64,000 nucleotides of DNA from Antilocapra americana (taxonomy: Eukaryota > Chordata > Mammalia > Artiodactyla > Antilocapridae): positions 11,004,476-11,068,475 of the forward strand of contig ML660774.1 in assembly GCA_007570785.1 (NCBI GenBank), read 5' to 3'. The position numbers and the translations under genes are program-made. The first letter of the stretch is position 1. Each line of letters opens with the position of its first letter. The notes beneath the pieces were generated by a model. It was not told the origin of the DNA and did not search any database. It saw nothing but the letters and a program-made list of their open reading frames with translations. Shown piece after piece: positions 12,231-52,725 of this stretch.

Positions 12231-13127
12231 GCTTTATCCGACTAGGGCAACAGTGTCCAAACGCCGCACGTATGCCAAGCTAATACACCTGTAAAGTTGT
12301 TTTCCAGGAGCAGGCTAAAACAGACTGCCTGCCTACCCTCCTCCTCCCAGGTTCACCTGGGCTTTGCCAACCTGCGTTCTCTCACTGCAGCGGGTGAAGG
12401 TACACAGGTGCTTCCCTCCACGGAAGGAAGGTTCTCGGTCCTACCTGGGCATTCCACCTGTTGCCTCAGTGCGAGTAAACCGAAGCCTAAATGCTGTGGC
12501 TTGTCAGTTCGGAGGCGAGAGCCTAAATGGGTAAATTCACAGCCGTTTGAGAATTAACTGCGCCCCGCTCCTGGCCCCTGACAGCCGTCGGGTGACCCCA
12601 CGGTCAGGACCAACAACCTCACTCACTTCGGGCCCTGCTCTCCTCAGAGGGCAAAGATCAGTCGCTGTCGCGGGCTACGCCGCGTCTTGAGACTCGTGAC
12701 TTGCGCCCGTCTCAGGGACATTCGGTACCGAGCGGCCCGAGTGCAGACCTCGCCCTAGGCCGCACGGGAACGGTGCGCGGCGGCACCGGCCGGGAGAGGG
12801 GAGGCGGCCCGCACCCCCGGCTCTGAGGCGGGCGCGGCCCTCCGCGAGGGACTCCGCGGGAGGAAAGTTCCACCGCCGCACCCGCCGGGGCGGGGCTTAG
12901 GGCGGGAGCTCGGGCTGGGCGCAACCACTGCCCGCGGCGCGGGGGGTGGGACGAACACCACCGTCCCAACTCGAGCGCTCACCCTCCATCCTGGGGGTTT
13001 GTTCTTCCTCTCGGAAGGCTTCCTCGTCCCGCAGTGTCACTGAAAAGCCGGGTCCTCTCCTTGCCGCCCTCACCCCGGTGCCCCTCTCCCCCCGCCCACT
13101 GCTCGAGTGGTGCGGGCCGGCTGTCGG

Positions 13128-13137
13128 GTCACGTGGC
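13128..13137 (+). promoter_or_regulatory. CLEAR-type E-box in ASAH1 promoter
   Basis: GTCACGTGGC differs at one base from the palindromic CLEAR consensus GTCACGTGAC, the TFEB/TFE3/MITF site found near start sites of lysosomal genes. Its CACGTG core is at 13130-13135, about 87 nt upstream of the ATG. Function is inferred from motif and context. Confidence 0.6.
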
Positions 13138-13223
13138 GGCGGGGGCGTGGCCTGCCCGGCGCTCAGGTGGTGCCTCGAGCGGCCTTCTCGGGAGTCCTTT
13201 GCAGCACGTTGGTGGCTGGGAGG

Positions 13224-42099
<28,876 letters not shown>

Positions 42100-42545
42100 G
42101 CACACACCTGGCCACAGGACGCGCCCTGCGTGACGTCGGGACGGGAGCTCACGTGGGGCTGAGTGGAGTGGCCATCCCATCTCCTTCCAGAGACTCAGGG
42201 CAGTTTCTCTTTGAGGCGTGAGCTTATCCTGCTGAGTATGTTAGGTCACAGGCTGTTTTTGCCATAATGGTAGATGACTGCTATGTAACGTAACTGCTTT
42301 CAGTGAAGTACAGCAGTCATCCAGAATTTACTGTGATTCATTTTGGTCTGACATTTGGGGGTGGGGATAGGCAACTAAAAGTGTGGTGGGACCCTCCTCC
42401 ATGGGATAAAGCCACGATTCTCTGTGAGCACTGAATCCTGTACCTCCATGTGAGTAACAGTTAAATAGCCCCCATTACTCAGTTTTTCACTTTTATCTAC
42501 GTATTTGTTGTATGTTTTTGTCTTTTCCTCCTGGCTCTAACTACT

Positions 42546-42551
42546 ATTAAA
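42546..42551 (+). terminator. ASAH1: Candidate ASAH1 poly(A) signal (ATTAAA)
   Basis: ATTAAA about 450 nt past the ASAH1 stop, followed by T/G-rich sequence. A second ATTAAA at 42995-43000, also followed by a GT-rich stretch, would give a longer 3' UTR that includes the Bov-tA at 42670-42870. The sequence alone does not decide between them. Confidence 0.35.
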
Positions 42552-42669
42552 GTCGATGCACCATTGCCTCTGCTGTGACAGCTGTGTATTTCACTAGTTT
42601 TGGTTGGATGGGGATGAGACAGGCGTTCAGCTGTGTGTTTCTCTTCATGAACGTCACATTGGTTCTGAA

Positions 42670-42870
42670 CAGAAGGTGCCACTAGTAGTAAAGAACCCAC
42701 CTGCCAATGCAGGAGACGCTGAGATGCGGGTTCAGTCCCTGGTTGGGAAGATCCCCTCAAGGAGGGCATGGCAACCCATTCCAGTATTCCTGCCTGGAGA
42801 ATCCCATGGACAGAGGAGCCTGGCAGGTTAGGGTCCATAGGGTCAGAGAGTCAAACAACTGAAAAGACTT
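42670..42870 (+). repeat. Bov-tA SINE downstream of ASAH1
   Basis: Sense copy, AAAGAACCCACCTGCCAATG to GGGTCAGAGAGTCAAACAAC. It would fall inside the 3' UTR if the distal poly(A) signal is used. Confidence 0.9.
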
Positions 42871-45800
42871 ATCTAGCATGCACCATAGTACCTTTTGGGG
42901 TTCTTGAAGTAACCAGTATGCAAGGCAGGCTTTTATACTCAGAATTGAGGTGTTTTCTTTTTCATAATTAGCCTCCAACTAACCCCAGGAAGTTATTAAA
43001 TTTCAAAAGCAGTCCCAGGTTCTGTGAATCAATAGTAAATAAGCAGGTCAAAGACAAATGGAAAATAGGAGATGAACCATTACTTAACTCTTCATAAGTA
43101 TCATTGAATACATTTTTAATTTGTCCTTGTGCTCAGTATGTATATTTTAAAATGTAAATTACTAAAAGTGTTTTACAAAAATCAGTCTATTTATAAGTGC
43201 TAATAGAACTTGTTAACCTTTCATATTTTCACAGTCAATTTTGAAATGTATGCCAGCGGGGCAAGACTAGCCACTTTATTTCTGTATAACGTCAGTTGTC
43301 TTCATGACATTCAGTAGTCATTGGAAGAGGTGTCAGTCAGCAGTCATGTACGCTGACTGAGTGTATGTGTATGTGTTGGTTTGAGGGTGGCGTTTATGGA
43401 GAATTCCAAGCTGAGTATATCTGAATTAACATAGGGTTATGTAAGTGGGTTATTGAACTCATGACTAAGTGATCACAGTCTTCATGACTCATTGTAATTT
43501 CAGTGGTCATCGATCTAGCATGTAGGTGTCCAAAGCAGCTTCTCCCCAACACAGGAGGTGCTTCCACCAAACTGCGGTGATGCTAGTATTACCTTAGTGA
43601 AGCAAGGAGAATTACAAGAGATTGTGTGTTAAAAACAGGATTTGATTTCTAAAAATTCTCTGTAATTTACACATTTCGTAGTTTTTTAATATAAAATGTC
43701 ATGAATTTTTCGTGAAGTCCCATGTCCCCTGCAGTTTACCTCAGCGTGTCTTAAGACAATGTCCTTTTGTCTGTGTGCCACGACATGAGAAAAGGTGGGA
43801 AAGCAGCGCCACAGCGCTCTGGATGGAAACCTGGAGGCCTGGCTCTGACTCGATCACCCAGTGGTGCGCCCTGGGACAAGCCACCAAGCCTCTCTGCCCC
43901 CTCGGGCCTGCCTTTGTCAGGTGAGGGTTTAAACCCAGTTTTCCCCAAAGGTTTCTTCTGGCTTTATGAATCCAGACTTAAAACTGCATCTCAGGTTAGC
44001 AGGCAGTTAGGGAGCAGTTGATATCCAGGTGCTGTTGAAGATGTCAGAACCGCTGTAGTTTTCTTTTATTCACAGACATAAGTGGATGAATCTAATCAAA
44101 CATTTTCTTAATACTTCAAAATAATGATGACACTTGATTTGCAGGAAGCACGTGCATTGTTAAAAGCAATTATGGCAGTAGCTCAGATGCCTCCAAACAG
44201 CCTATCAGTTGCAAATGGTTGTTATACACAGACAACACCTGGATAACATGTTTCTTACACACAGGCAGTAAATGTTTTGAAAACATGAACTCTTAAGTTC
44301 AATACCAACACTATCTCAATCTCAGGAAAACACAGTTAATTCAAGTTACGCAGTACAGTAGTACACTGGGCTAAATAATTTCAGCTCCCACATATAGATA
44401 AGATATGAAATGGGGTTGATAGCATTATTTCAAAGGATAATGACAAGAGATAGGAACTCTAACAAGTCAAGCGCAAGGCCATGTATGCCCAGGTGTTTGT
44501 GGGTTAAGTGCAACCTCATTACTTGCAGGATCAGTGACCAAGAACAAAAACCTTGATGCTGATAACAGTTTCTGTTTTTCATGTACTCAAGCTACAACAG
44601 ACCATATCGCCAAATGGAATAAGTAAGACTTTTCATTTTAGTTACTGAGAATTAAGTATTTCATTGTGTAACTACCAATCATTGGCTCGCCCTGTCATTA
44701 TCAGCAGAGAATTAAGTTTATTGTCTGAACTACAGAAAATAGATTATATATATATATTTTTTTCCCTGTTAATTTAGTTGCTAGATGGAATGAGTAGAAT
44801 TCTCACTGCTGTTTGCCTTTAAGGATACTGAGTTTTTATTATATATGTAATAGTTTCAATATTGAAACTATTGCAAATGAGAGTTGGCAATTACTCTCAT
44901 TGCCAGTGAGTGATAATGTCATGTAGGGGAAGGGGCACCCCTGGGCATTATGAGACTCAGGTTCTAGTCTTCATTCTGCCACTTACTTTCCCTGTATTTA
45001 AAATAGGAAGAAATCAAGGCCTAATGCAAGATCTTTGATATTTGCAAAATTTTTAGGGCTACCACAGACCAAGGAATGAGGTTTGGCTGTTTTATAACTA
45101 AAAGAATAAGGGAATCTATAAACAAATAAGTACTGAACAAGACTGTTGTCTTGGAAACCAATAAAATTTTCTATTTTTCAAATCATTTCCATGTAGAAAA
45201 TCTGCCAGGGCCAAAGCAATCTGATACGGAAAATATTTTTCTATCATCTCCTTAAGCTCTCAATATGCCAGGATTTTTTTAATCATAGGTGGTTGTTTAG
45301 AAGAGATTATAGCTCCTATTTTCTTTTCTCTTTTTAAATCACAAAATTGATAGACTAGCTAGCTAGATCCTAGATTTCAAGGGTTGAATAGAAGTGCTTT
45401 TAATTTTTTTAACTCAGCTACTTAAAACAGTAATAAATTTGCCATTAAAAACAGAAGAGCTAATAAAATTTTCAGGTCATTAATAGGAATTTTAACCAAA
45501 GCAATTATCCTTTGTTGTATTATTCTGTGTAAAATACCATGAAATAAAATTAAAAAAAAAAAACCTGCAGCTTTGCTAAGGTAGTCAGAAAGCAGAAGTG
45601 TATGTTTTACTGAAGTATTTTTTGTAATTTTATTTTTGACAGTTCCATTAGTTTATAGGCAGTTACTTTTTCCCTCTTAAAATTAAAACATTTAAAACTT
45701 GCAGCACTGTGAACAACAGTATTTTACAGAGTTAATATTTTAAGAGTTTAGCTTAAAAAACTAGGTGCAATTTTTTATCATGACAGCAACAAATTTATTT

Positions 45801-46079
45801 AGAAAGAATGTTTTCTCTTTTCATAGTCTGCTTTAAATATGGCCACATGATTTATCTGATAGTAATTTTAAATTTTTATTAATAAGGTTATGTAACCCAG
45901 ATACAGTAAAATAAAAGATCTGTCTGTGTGACAATACCACATTAAGTTTCTCAGACCTACTTTTTTTCAGTTACACGGCTGAACTGCTTGATGGCTTCTA
46001 TACAAGAAGCCACTAGGTTATGTTATCTTACTATTTTTATAAATATACAAACAATATAGTAATTTATTCCTTTTGGTAA
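42871..46079. other. ASAH1-PCM1 intergenic gap, first unique stretch
   Basis: About 3.2 kb of low-repeat sequence. It contains the palindrome/hairpin pair at 44849-44901. No gene recognised. Confidence 0.5.
44849..44901. repeat. 24-nt perfect palindrome plus adjacent 9-bp hairpin
   Basis: 44849-44872 is AATAGTTTCAAT followed by its exact reverse complement. Four nt later, AATGAGAGT (44876-44884), an 8-nt loop and ACTCTCATT (44893-44901) form a second stem. No gene is nearby. Confidence 0.9.
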
Positions 46080-46465
46080 AAATGTTTATTTTCTTTAGTG
46101 AAACAAAAAAATCTCTTTATTTTACTCTAATTCTGCTTCTCTCCCAGGAGGTAACACCTACAAACTCTGCTATGTCTATGTCCTATGCTCATTTTTGTTA
46201 TTCCTTTAGCAGTATGAATTCCTTTCCCTGTCACTGTCAATTTTCATCATATTTTAAAATTCTTTGTAGGACTCTAAAATATGATTTGTGGATATTTGTT
46301 TTCATGGCTTTGCAATTATAAGTAATGCTGTAGTGAACATACTTGGAATGAAAGCGTACAAAGCAGGTAACAGATAAAGATGTGTTTAGGTGCACACTTA
46401 TTTTGTATGACACTACTGAAGTCCCTTCCAGAATGTCTGAATCTTTATGCACTTCCACCAGCAGT
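46080..46465 (-). repeat. Possible old LINE fragment
   Basis: TGGCTTTGCAATTATAAGTA, GCTGTAGTGAACATACTTGG and CACTTCCACCAGCAGTG resemble antisense LINE 3' sequence. Highly diverged, so tentative. Confidence 0.45.
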
Positions 46466-46724
46466 GGGCAGAATCTTTAAATGACATCAGTGAACAGATT
46501 TGTAAGGGTGAGACTCCAGTTCCTCTATTTCTACTACCAGATTCATTTTCAGAGAATTCCTGGCACATCCTGCAAAGACATCCCTGGGGAGATGGGGTCA
46601 GGTGGCCTACAACTCTCAACTTGGTGAGGGGTCCACCAGGAGTACCAGTAACAGGTGCCTGTATTGGAGCAACTGAAAAAGGGAGAAGGAAGGCCCAACA
46701 AAAGACCTCTAAACCTAAAAAAAT

Positions 46725-46942
46725 CTGAAAGGGTGGGAGGGAATCAAGAATTATGACTCCTGCCTGTAGCCCTATGTTCCAAAACAGTATTTTCTGATCT
46801 GAAAGGGTGGGAAGAAATCAAGAATTATGACTCCTGCCTGTAGCCCTATGTTCCAAAACAGTATTTTCTGATCTGAAAGGGTGGGAAGAAATCAAGAATT
46901 ATGACTCCTGCCTGTAGCCCAATGTGCCAAAACAGTATTTTC
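46725..46942. repeat. 74-bp minisatellite, 3 copies
   Basis: Units at 46725-46798, 46799-46872 and 46873-46942 (last slightly short). Each begins CTGAAAGGGTGGGA(A/G)G and includes ATTATGACTCCTGCCTGTAG. Only a few substitutions separate them. Confidence 0.95.
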
Positions 46943-47487
46943 CACCTAGATAGAATATAAACAGCTTGTGACCAACTCACTTCACATTATAAGTCAACAA
47001 GTTCAATGCTGAGTGGTATTACCGTTCATAAATTAAGTCATTTTGGAAACACCAACTACCTAATTCAACCCTTTTGGCTATTGAGTCATTGAATTTCAGA
47101 TCACTCAGGAAAGCCTGTTTGCTTAGCAACAAAACCGTGCAACAGAAGCAGGGGACATGCCCCCAAACAGTAAACAATCGTGGCATAAGAGCCCACATCC
47201 CTGCCCAGTGAGCTCAGTAAGTGCCTAGGATAACTCCTCTGTGCACACTAAAAAACTAAAATATAAGGAAAAGGCGACATTACACTAAAACCTGAGATGA
47301 TTTACCATTTTTAGCACGTTACTGCCTTTTTGTGCATTCCCACTGCGCCATGACAGTTGCAGCTTGACTAGGCATGGATAAGAAAACTGGAGAACCAGAG
47401 CCCCTCAAACCGCCCCAGACGCCACCTAGTGGTTTCAGTTTGTCCATACGATGTAATATTCAGCAATTTGAACTATTGATATATGCT
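46943..47487. other. Intergenic, unassigned
   Basis: Moderately GC sequence that may be part of an old interspersed element together with 46470-46942. Family not recognised. Confidence 0.4.
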
Positions 47488-47498
47488 ACATGAATCTC

Positions 47499-48158
47499 AG
47501 ATATGCAGATGGCACCACCTTAATGGCAGAAAGTGAAGAGGAACTAAAGAGCCTCCTGATGGTGAAAGAGGAGAATGAAAAAGCTACCTTAAAACTGAAC
47601 GTTCAAAAAACTAAGATCATGGCATATATATATAGTCCCATCACTTCACTGGCAAATAGATAGTGAAAAAAATAAAAGTGACAAACTTTATTTCCTTGGG
47701 CTCCAAAATCACCGCAGATGGTGACTGCAGCCATGAAATTAAAAGACGTTTACTGTTTGGAAGAAAAGCTGTGACAAACCTAGACAGTTTATTAAAAAAC
47801 AGAGATATCACTTTGCTGACAAAGTCCATATAATCAAAGCTATGGTTTTTCCAGTAGTCATGTGCGGAGATCACACCACTCAATTCTAAAGAAAATCAGT
47901 CCTGAATATTCATTGGAAGGACTTATGCTGAAGCTGAAGTTCCGACACTTTGGCCTCCTGATGCAAAGAGCCAACTCTGATGCTGGGAAAGATTGAGAGC
48001 AGGAGGAGAAGGGGCCAACAGAACATGAGATAGTTGGATGGCACCACCAACTCAATGACAGTTTACCCAAGCTCCGGGAGATTAGCAAAGGACAGGGAAG
48101 CCTGGTGTGCTGCAGTCATGGGGTCACAAAGAGTTGGACATGACTGAGTGACTGAACA
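47499..48158 (+). repeat. BovB LINE, 5'-truncated, with perfect target duplication
   Basis: Sense: ATGCAGATGGCACCACCTTA, GATGGTGACTGCAGCCATGA and tail GAGTGACTGAACAAC. Carries several deletions. Flanked by a perfect 11-nt repeat ACATGAATCTC (47488-47498 and 48159-48169). Confidence 0.95.
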
Positions 48159-48169
48159 ACATGAATCTC

Positions 48170-48480
48170 TAATACCCTGAAGTGAAGAAAGCCAGACAAA
48201 CTCATATACTGTATAGTTGTATTTATATAAGTTTCTAGAAAATGCAAGCTAATCAATAGTGTCAGCAAATCAGTGGTTGCCTGGAGGTGAAGTCAGGTGG
48301 GGCAGAGGCTACACGGAAGGATTCTTAAGGGGCCTCAGGAACCTTTGGGGGACAATTGATATGTTTATTATCTTTGATTGTGGTAAGGGTCTCACTGGTG
48401 TACACCTATGTAAAAACTTAGAAAGTTGCACAAAGTTCACAATAATCCCTCAAATAAGGTTGTTTAAAAACATGCTTGGG
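48170..48480 (+). repeat. Old L1 3' region flanking the BovB insert
   Basis: GAAAGCCAGACAAACTCATA, TAGTTGTATTTATATAAGTT and TCAGTGGTTGCCTGGAGGTG resemble the 3' part of old mammalian L1. Its left half would precede 47488. Confidence 0.55.
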
Positions 48481-48870
48481 AGCACATTCAACAACATGGG
48501 TGGTCTGCTAGGTATTGTGGATACCACGTTGAGCAAAAAAGAAAAGGCAAAGTCTTTGTAGATCTTAAAGGACACTGAAGAATCCTGTCCCATTTTCTTC
48601 CTCAGCTCCAGCTCCCTGCTACACACACACTCCCTCTCAGTGACTACTGTGTCACAGGAGGAAGTTGTTAGCATCAAAGAGGATTTACTGGATCACTGCT
48701 TCAGGCAAGGGCTGCTAGAGTTAGTCATCCTAGAGCCTGAAGCTAGACTTGGCCGCGGGACAGAATTCTCAGGCCTCTGTTTGTAAAGATGGTGACATCT
48801 ATTTTTGTGCTGTTAGGAAAGCTGCCTAGCTGTCCTCAGAAGAGCCAGTGCTGGTTTAAAATTGTGGGCT

Positions 48871-49226
48871 TGCTGTGGTACATATACACAATGGAATACT
48901 ACTCAGCATTAAAAAAAAATTCATTTGAAGCAATTCTACTCAGATGGACGAAACTGGAGCCCATTATCCAGAGTGAAGTAAGCCAGAAGCAAAAACAACA
49001 ATACAGTATATTAACACATATATATGGAATTTAGAAAGACAGTAATGAGAACCCAACATGGGAGACAACAAAAGGAACGCAGATGTATAGAATAGACTTG
49101 TGGACTTTGTAGATGAGGGTAAGGGTGGGATGATGTGGGAGAAGGGCATTGAAGCATGTTAATTGTCATGTGTCTGGTCAATCGCCAGCCCGGGATTGAT
49201 GCTCAGGGCTGGTGCAGCGAGATTTC

Positions 49227-49262
<36 letters not shown>

Positions 49263-49347
49263 GGGGGAGGGGAAGCATGTGTAGACCCATGGTGATATCA
49301 TGACAATGTATGGCAAAAACAATAATAAAAAAAATAAAAATAAAAAT
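48871..49347 (+). repeat. Young L1 3' end with 33-G tract
   Basis: Sense: ORF2 end (ACAATGGAATACTACTCAGC), 3' UTR (ATCGCCAGCCCGGGATTGAT), a run of 33 G (49229-49261), then an A-rich tail. Flanked by a perfect 13-nt duplication AAAATTGTGGGCT (48858-48870 and 49348-49360). Inserted into the L1 that continues at 49361. Confidence 0.95.
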
Positions 49348-49360
49348 AAAATTGTGGGCT

Positions 49361-50900
49361 CAGAAATAAACTCACACACCTATAGTCAATTAATTTTCCT
49401 CAAAGGAGGCAAGAATATACAATGGAGAAAAGAGTCTCTTCAGCAAGCAGTGCTGGAAAAATGGGACAGCTTCATGTATATCAATGAAATTAGAATACTC
49501 CCTCACACAATATCTAAAAATAACTCAAAATGATTTAAAGACCCAAATGTAAAACGTAACACCATAAAACTCTTAGAACATAGGCAAAACATTCCCTGAC
49601 ATAAGTAGTGGTATTTTCTTAGATCCGTCTCTCAAGCTAAAAAAACTAAACCCTAAAATAAACAAATGGGACCTAATCAAAGTTTTTTACATAGCAAAGG
49701 AAGCCATAAACAAAATGAAAAGATAAGATATGATGTGCCCAACAAGGGCTTAATTTCCAAAATATACAACAGTCCATATAACTCAGTACCAAAAAAAAAA
49801 AAAACCCCAAAATAAAAAAAATGACTAGGAAACCCTGAAAAGACATTTCACCAAAGAAGACATACAGATGGCCAACAGGCACCTGAAAAGATGCTCCACG
49901 TTGCTAATTATTAGAAATTCAAGTCAAAACTCCAATGAGGTACCATCTCCCATTGGTCAGAATGACCATTATCAAAAAGCTCACAAATAATAAATGCTGA
50001 AGAGGGTGTGGAGAAAAAGGAACCCTCTTGGACTGTCAGCGGTTATGTAACTTGGCATAACCACTACAGAAAACAGTATGGAGTTTCCTTGAAAAACATA
50101 TGATCCAGCAATCCCACTCTTAGGCATATATCCAGAAAAAATGAAGACTAATTTGAAAGCTACAGGCACCCAGTGTTTATAGCAGCACACTTTATAATAG
50201 CCAAGACATGGAAACAACCCAAATGCCCATCAACAGATGACAGGTTTACACACACACACTCACACTACGGAGTACTGGCCATAAGAAAAGAAATGCTGCC
50301 TCCGCAGCAACATGGACGACCTAGAGAATACCACAGTAAGTGAAGTCAGTCAGACAAAGACAAATATTGTATCACTTACATGTAGAATCGAAAAAGATTA
50401 TACAAATGCATCTATATATAAACCAAATAGCCTCACAGACAGAAAACTTACGGTCACCAAAAGGGAAAAGAGCGGGAGGAATAAATTGGGAGTATGGGAT
50501 TAACAAACTACTATATATAAAATAAATGAGTAACAAAGATTTACTGTATAGCACAGGAAACGACAATACCTTGTAATAACTTAAAAGAGAAAATAATCTA
50601 AAATATATATGAAAATGAAAGTTGCTCAGTCGTGTCCGACTCTTTGCAACCCCATGGGCTGCAGTGCGTGGAATTCTCCAGGCCAGAATACTGGAGTGGG
50701 TAAGCCTTTCTTCTCCAGAGGATATTTCCAACCCAGGGATCAAACCCAGGTCTCCTGCATTGTGGGTGGATTCTTTACCAGCTGAGCCACAAGGGAAGCC
50801 CTATATATACATATAATATAAAAATGTATATGTACAAATAAAAAACACTTTGCTGTACACCTGACACTAACACAATATTATAAATGAATTATATTTCAGT
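49361..50900 (+). repeat. Older L1 ORF2 end and 3' UTR
   Basis: Sense: ATGGAGAAAAGAGTCTCTTC, AAATGGGACCTAATCAAAGT, ACATGGAAACAACCCAAATG and ATATTATAAATGAATTATAT. Interrupted by a Bov-tA at 50612-50803. Confidence 0.9.
50612..50803 (-). repeat. Bov-tA SINE
   Basis: Antisense copy, GTTGCTCAGTCGTGTCCGAC to GAGCCACAAGGGAAGCCC. Confidence 0.93.
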
Positions 50901-52089
50901 TAAAAAAGTTTTTGTAACAATGAAGTATACACATTGTTTTGAACAATATCCACATATATGCTTTCTTTTCTTTATCTTTTTCTTTGAATTGTAGTTAAAG
51001 TGTGAGGAAAGGGTAATGATAAGGGCAGGGAAGTAAACTTGACGTAACATTTTGCAGTGACAGATGAAGATTTTAAAACATATCAATGAAAAACAACTTG
51101 TCAGATGTCCTGGTATCCACTGGAATACTAAACACCATCAGTAACTGTATACAAGAACAGAAAGACTTCAAATTAATCTCCTCTACCCAACTTATCTATA
51201 TAATTTTCCTTGATGGATCTGATGCTTTGCTGAATTCGTGGTGTTTTTCATATAAAAAACATCCTTACTCAGCAGAAATGGCCTTCAGAGGGCCTGACCA
51301 ATCACCGATGTCTCATTTAAACCTTGCTGTCAATATACACAATGTCACAAGAGAGGTGGTGCAAAATAAATATATGTAACTATACACCCCATGGTACTCC
51401 ACCCCGCCCCCACCCCAGAAAAGCAAACATGAAGAAATGAACTCTTCGCAAAATACCAAGAAGGAAATGGCCTTGTTTTTACTGAGAAACCGTGTAAGAT
51501 GTTTGTGGTTTAGTAGTGTGATTACATCGTCCTGCTCTCCGGCCTCCTATATGACCAGCATGTATTACTGTAGACGGGAGAGGTCCACACTCGTACCGCT
51601 CCTCCTCCTCTGCCTACCTGGCCACACTCAGCAATAACAGGAATATGACAAGGCAAGCAAGTCTCCATTTGCCTTTAAGGTTAGAAACTGTTGATAAGGT
51701 TGGCCCTTTCCTTTTTTCTTCCCACATCTTGGATCCTCAGTAACAGTCTTTACTGGACACTTGGGATGTTTGCCCTTCTATTTATAGAGGTAGACAGAAT
51801 GGAATCCACTTGCTTTGAAGAAGAGTTAACATTAAGTTGTTCTTGTTTCTCACATGGGGGTTAATTTAGCCACCAGGCAGTAAACTGTCATGGTGATTTA
51901 ACAGTAATTACCTCTGTTCTTGAGAAGGTTCCTTTCAAAAGTCTACTTAACCACTTCCCTTTTCACAAACCGGTGACACTGAAATCAGCAATGCCAGAAT
52001 TCTGTGAGTAGCCCAAGTCCGGTGAGTTATTACATAAGTAGTGCATGCTATCGAAGTTGACAAATACAATCAAACCAAACGTCTGTATG
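50901..52089. other. Intergenic, no feature seen
   Basis: No retroposon or exon recognised. A C-rich patch lies near 51390-51420. Confidence 0.5.
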
Positions 52090-52345
52090 GAGCCAAAAGA
52101 CAACCTAAAGGACTAGAAAGCTCCAGTGTTCATGGATTGGAAAACAGGATCGTTTACATTCTTACTTTCTCAAATTGATCTATTTATTCAATGCAATTCC
52201 AATTAAAATCCCGGCATGTTTTTTTATGAAAACTAAGACTGTTCTACCATTGGAAGTGCAAGATTACGGACACAAAATAGCCAAAGTTCTTGAGAAAAAA
52301 AGAACACAGAAGACTTACATTGCCTACTTTTAAAACTTTCTAAAA

Positions 52346-52490
52346 GGGGGGGAGGGAAGAGGGAGGGGGGTTCCGGAGGGGAAGCATATGTAAACCCATG
52401 GTGATATCATGACAATGTATGGCAAAAACAATAAAAAAAAGAAAAAAAGAAAAAAAAATCTCAGAATAAATCTTTTCTCCAAAAAAAAAA
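52346..52490 (+). repeat. Very short L1 3'-end insertion
   Basis: About 145 nt of G-rich L1 3' UTR (GGGGTTCCGGAGGGGAAGCA), AACAATAAA and an A-rich tail. Flanked by AAAACTTTCTAAAA on both sides (from about 52332 and 52490). Near-identical to the tails at 27415 and 48871. Confidence 0.9.
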
Positions 52491-52639
52491 AAACTTTCTA
52501 AAAAACTACAATAGTGACATGCACACATCTAGTAAGACTAGATGTGAGTGGGACAGAGGGTTCCACACACAGATCCAAACATGGCCAACCGACTTCCATA
52601 AAGGTGACAAGATAGTTTATAATAGAGAGGGACAGTCTT

Positions 52640-52725
52640 CCATCCAAGTACTAACCAGGCCCGACCCTGCTTAGCTTCCGAGATCAGACGAGATCGGGCG
52701 CGTTCAGGGTGGTATGGCCATAGAC
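52640..52725 (-). pseudogene. 3'-truncated 5S rRNA retropseudogene
   Basis: The - strand from 52725 reads the first ~86 nt of 5S rRNA almost perfectly, from GTCTATGGCCATACCACCCT through TAGTACTTGGATGG. The last ~35 nt are absent, and the internal promoter is only partly retained. It has no poly(A). A perfect 14-nt direct repeat AGAGGGACAGTCTT flanks it (52626-52639 and 52727-52740), within an older L1. It resembles the tailless retropseudogene class. Confidence 0.9.

Noticed and set aside
12675..12982. Arg/Pro-rich - strand open frames upstream of ASAH1 (possible divergent gene)
   Set aside because: Explained by GC-rich CpG-island composition. Several overlapping frames are open at once and no splice or domain pattern is recognisable.
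42604..42831. 75-codon frame downstream of ASAH1
   Set aside because: Translation of a Bov-tA SINE.
46447..46728. 93-codon + strand open frame before the minisatellite
   Set aside because: No recognisable family, flanked by a probable old LINE, and no exon signals. Left as unassigned sequence.
52640..52725. Functional 5S rRNA gene
   Set aside because: The 3' third is missing and the copy sits between target duplications inside an L1.
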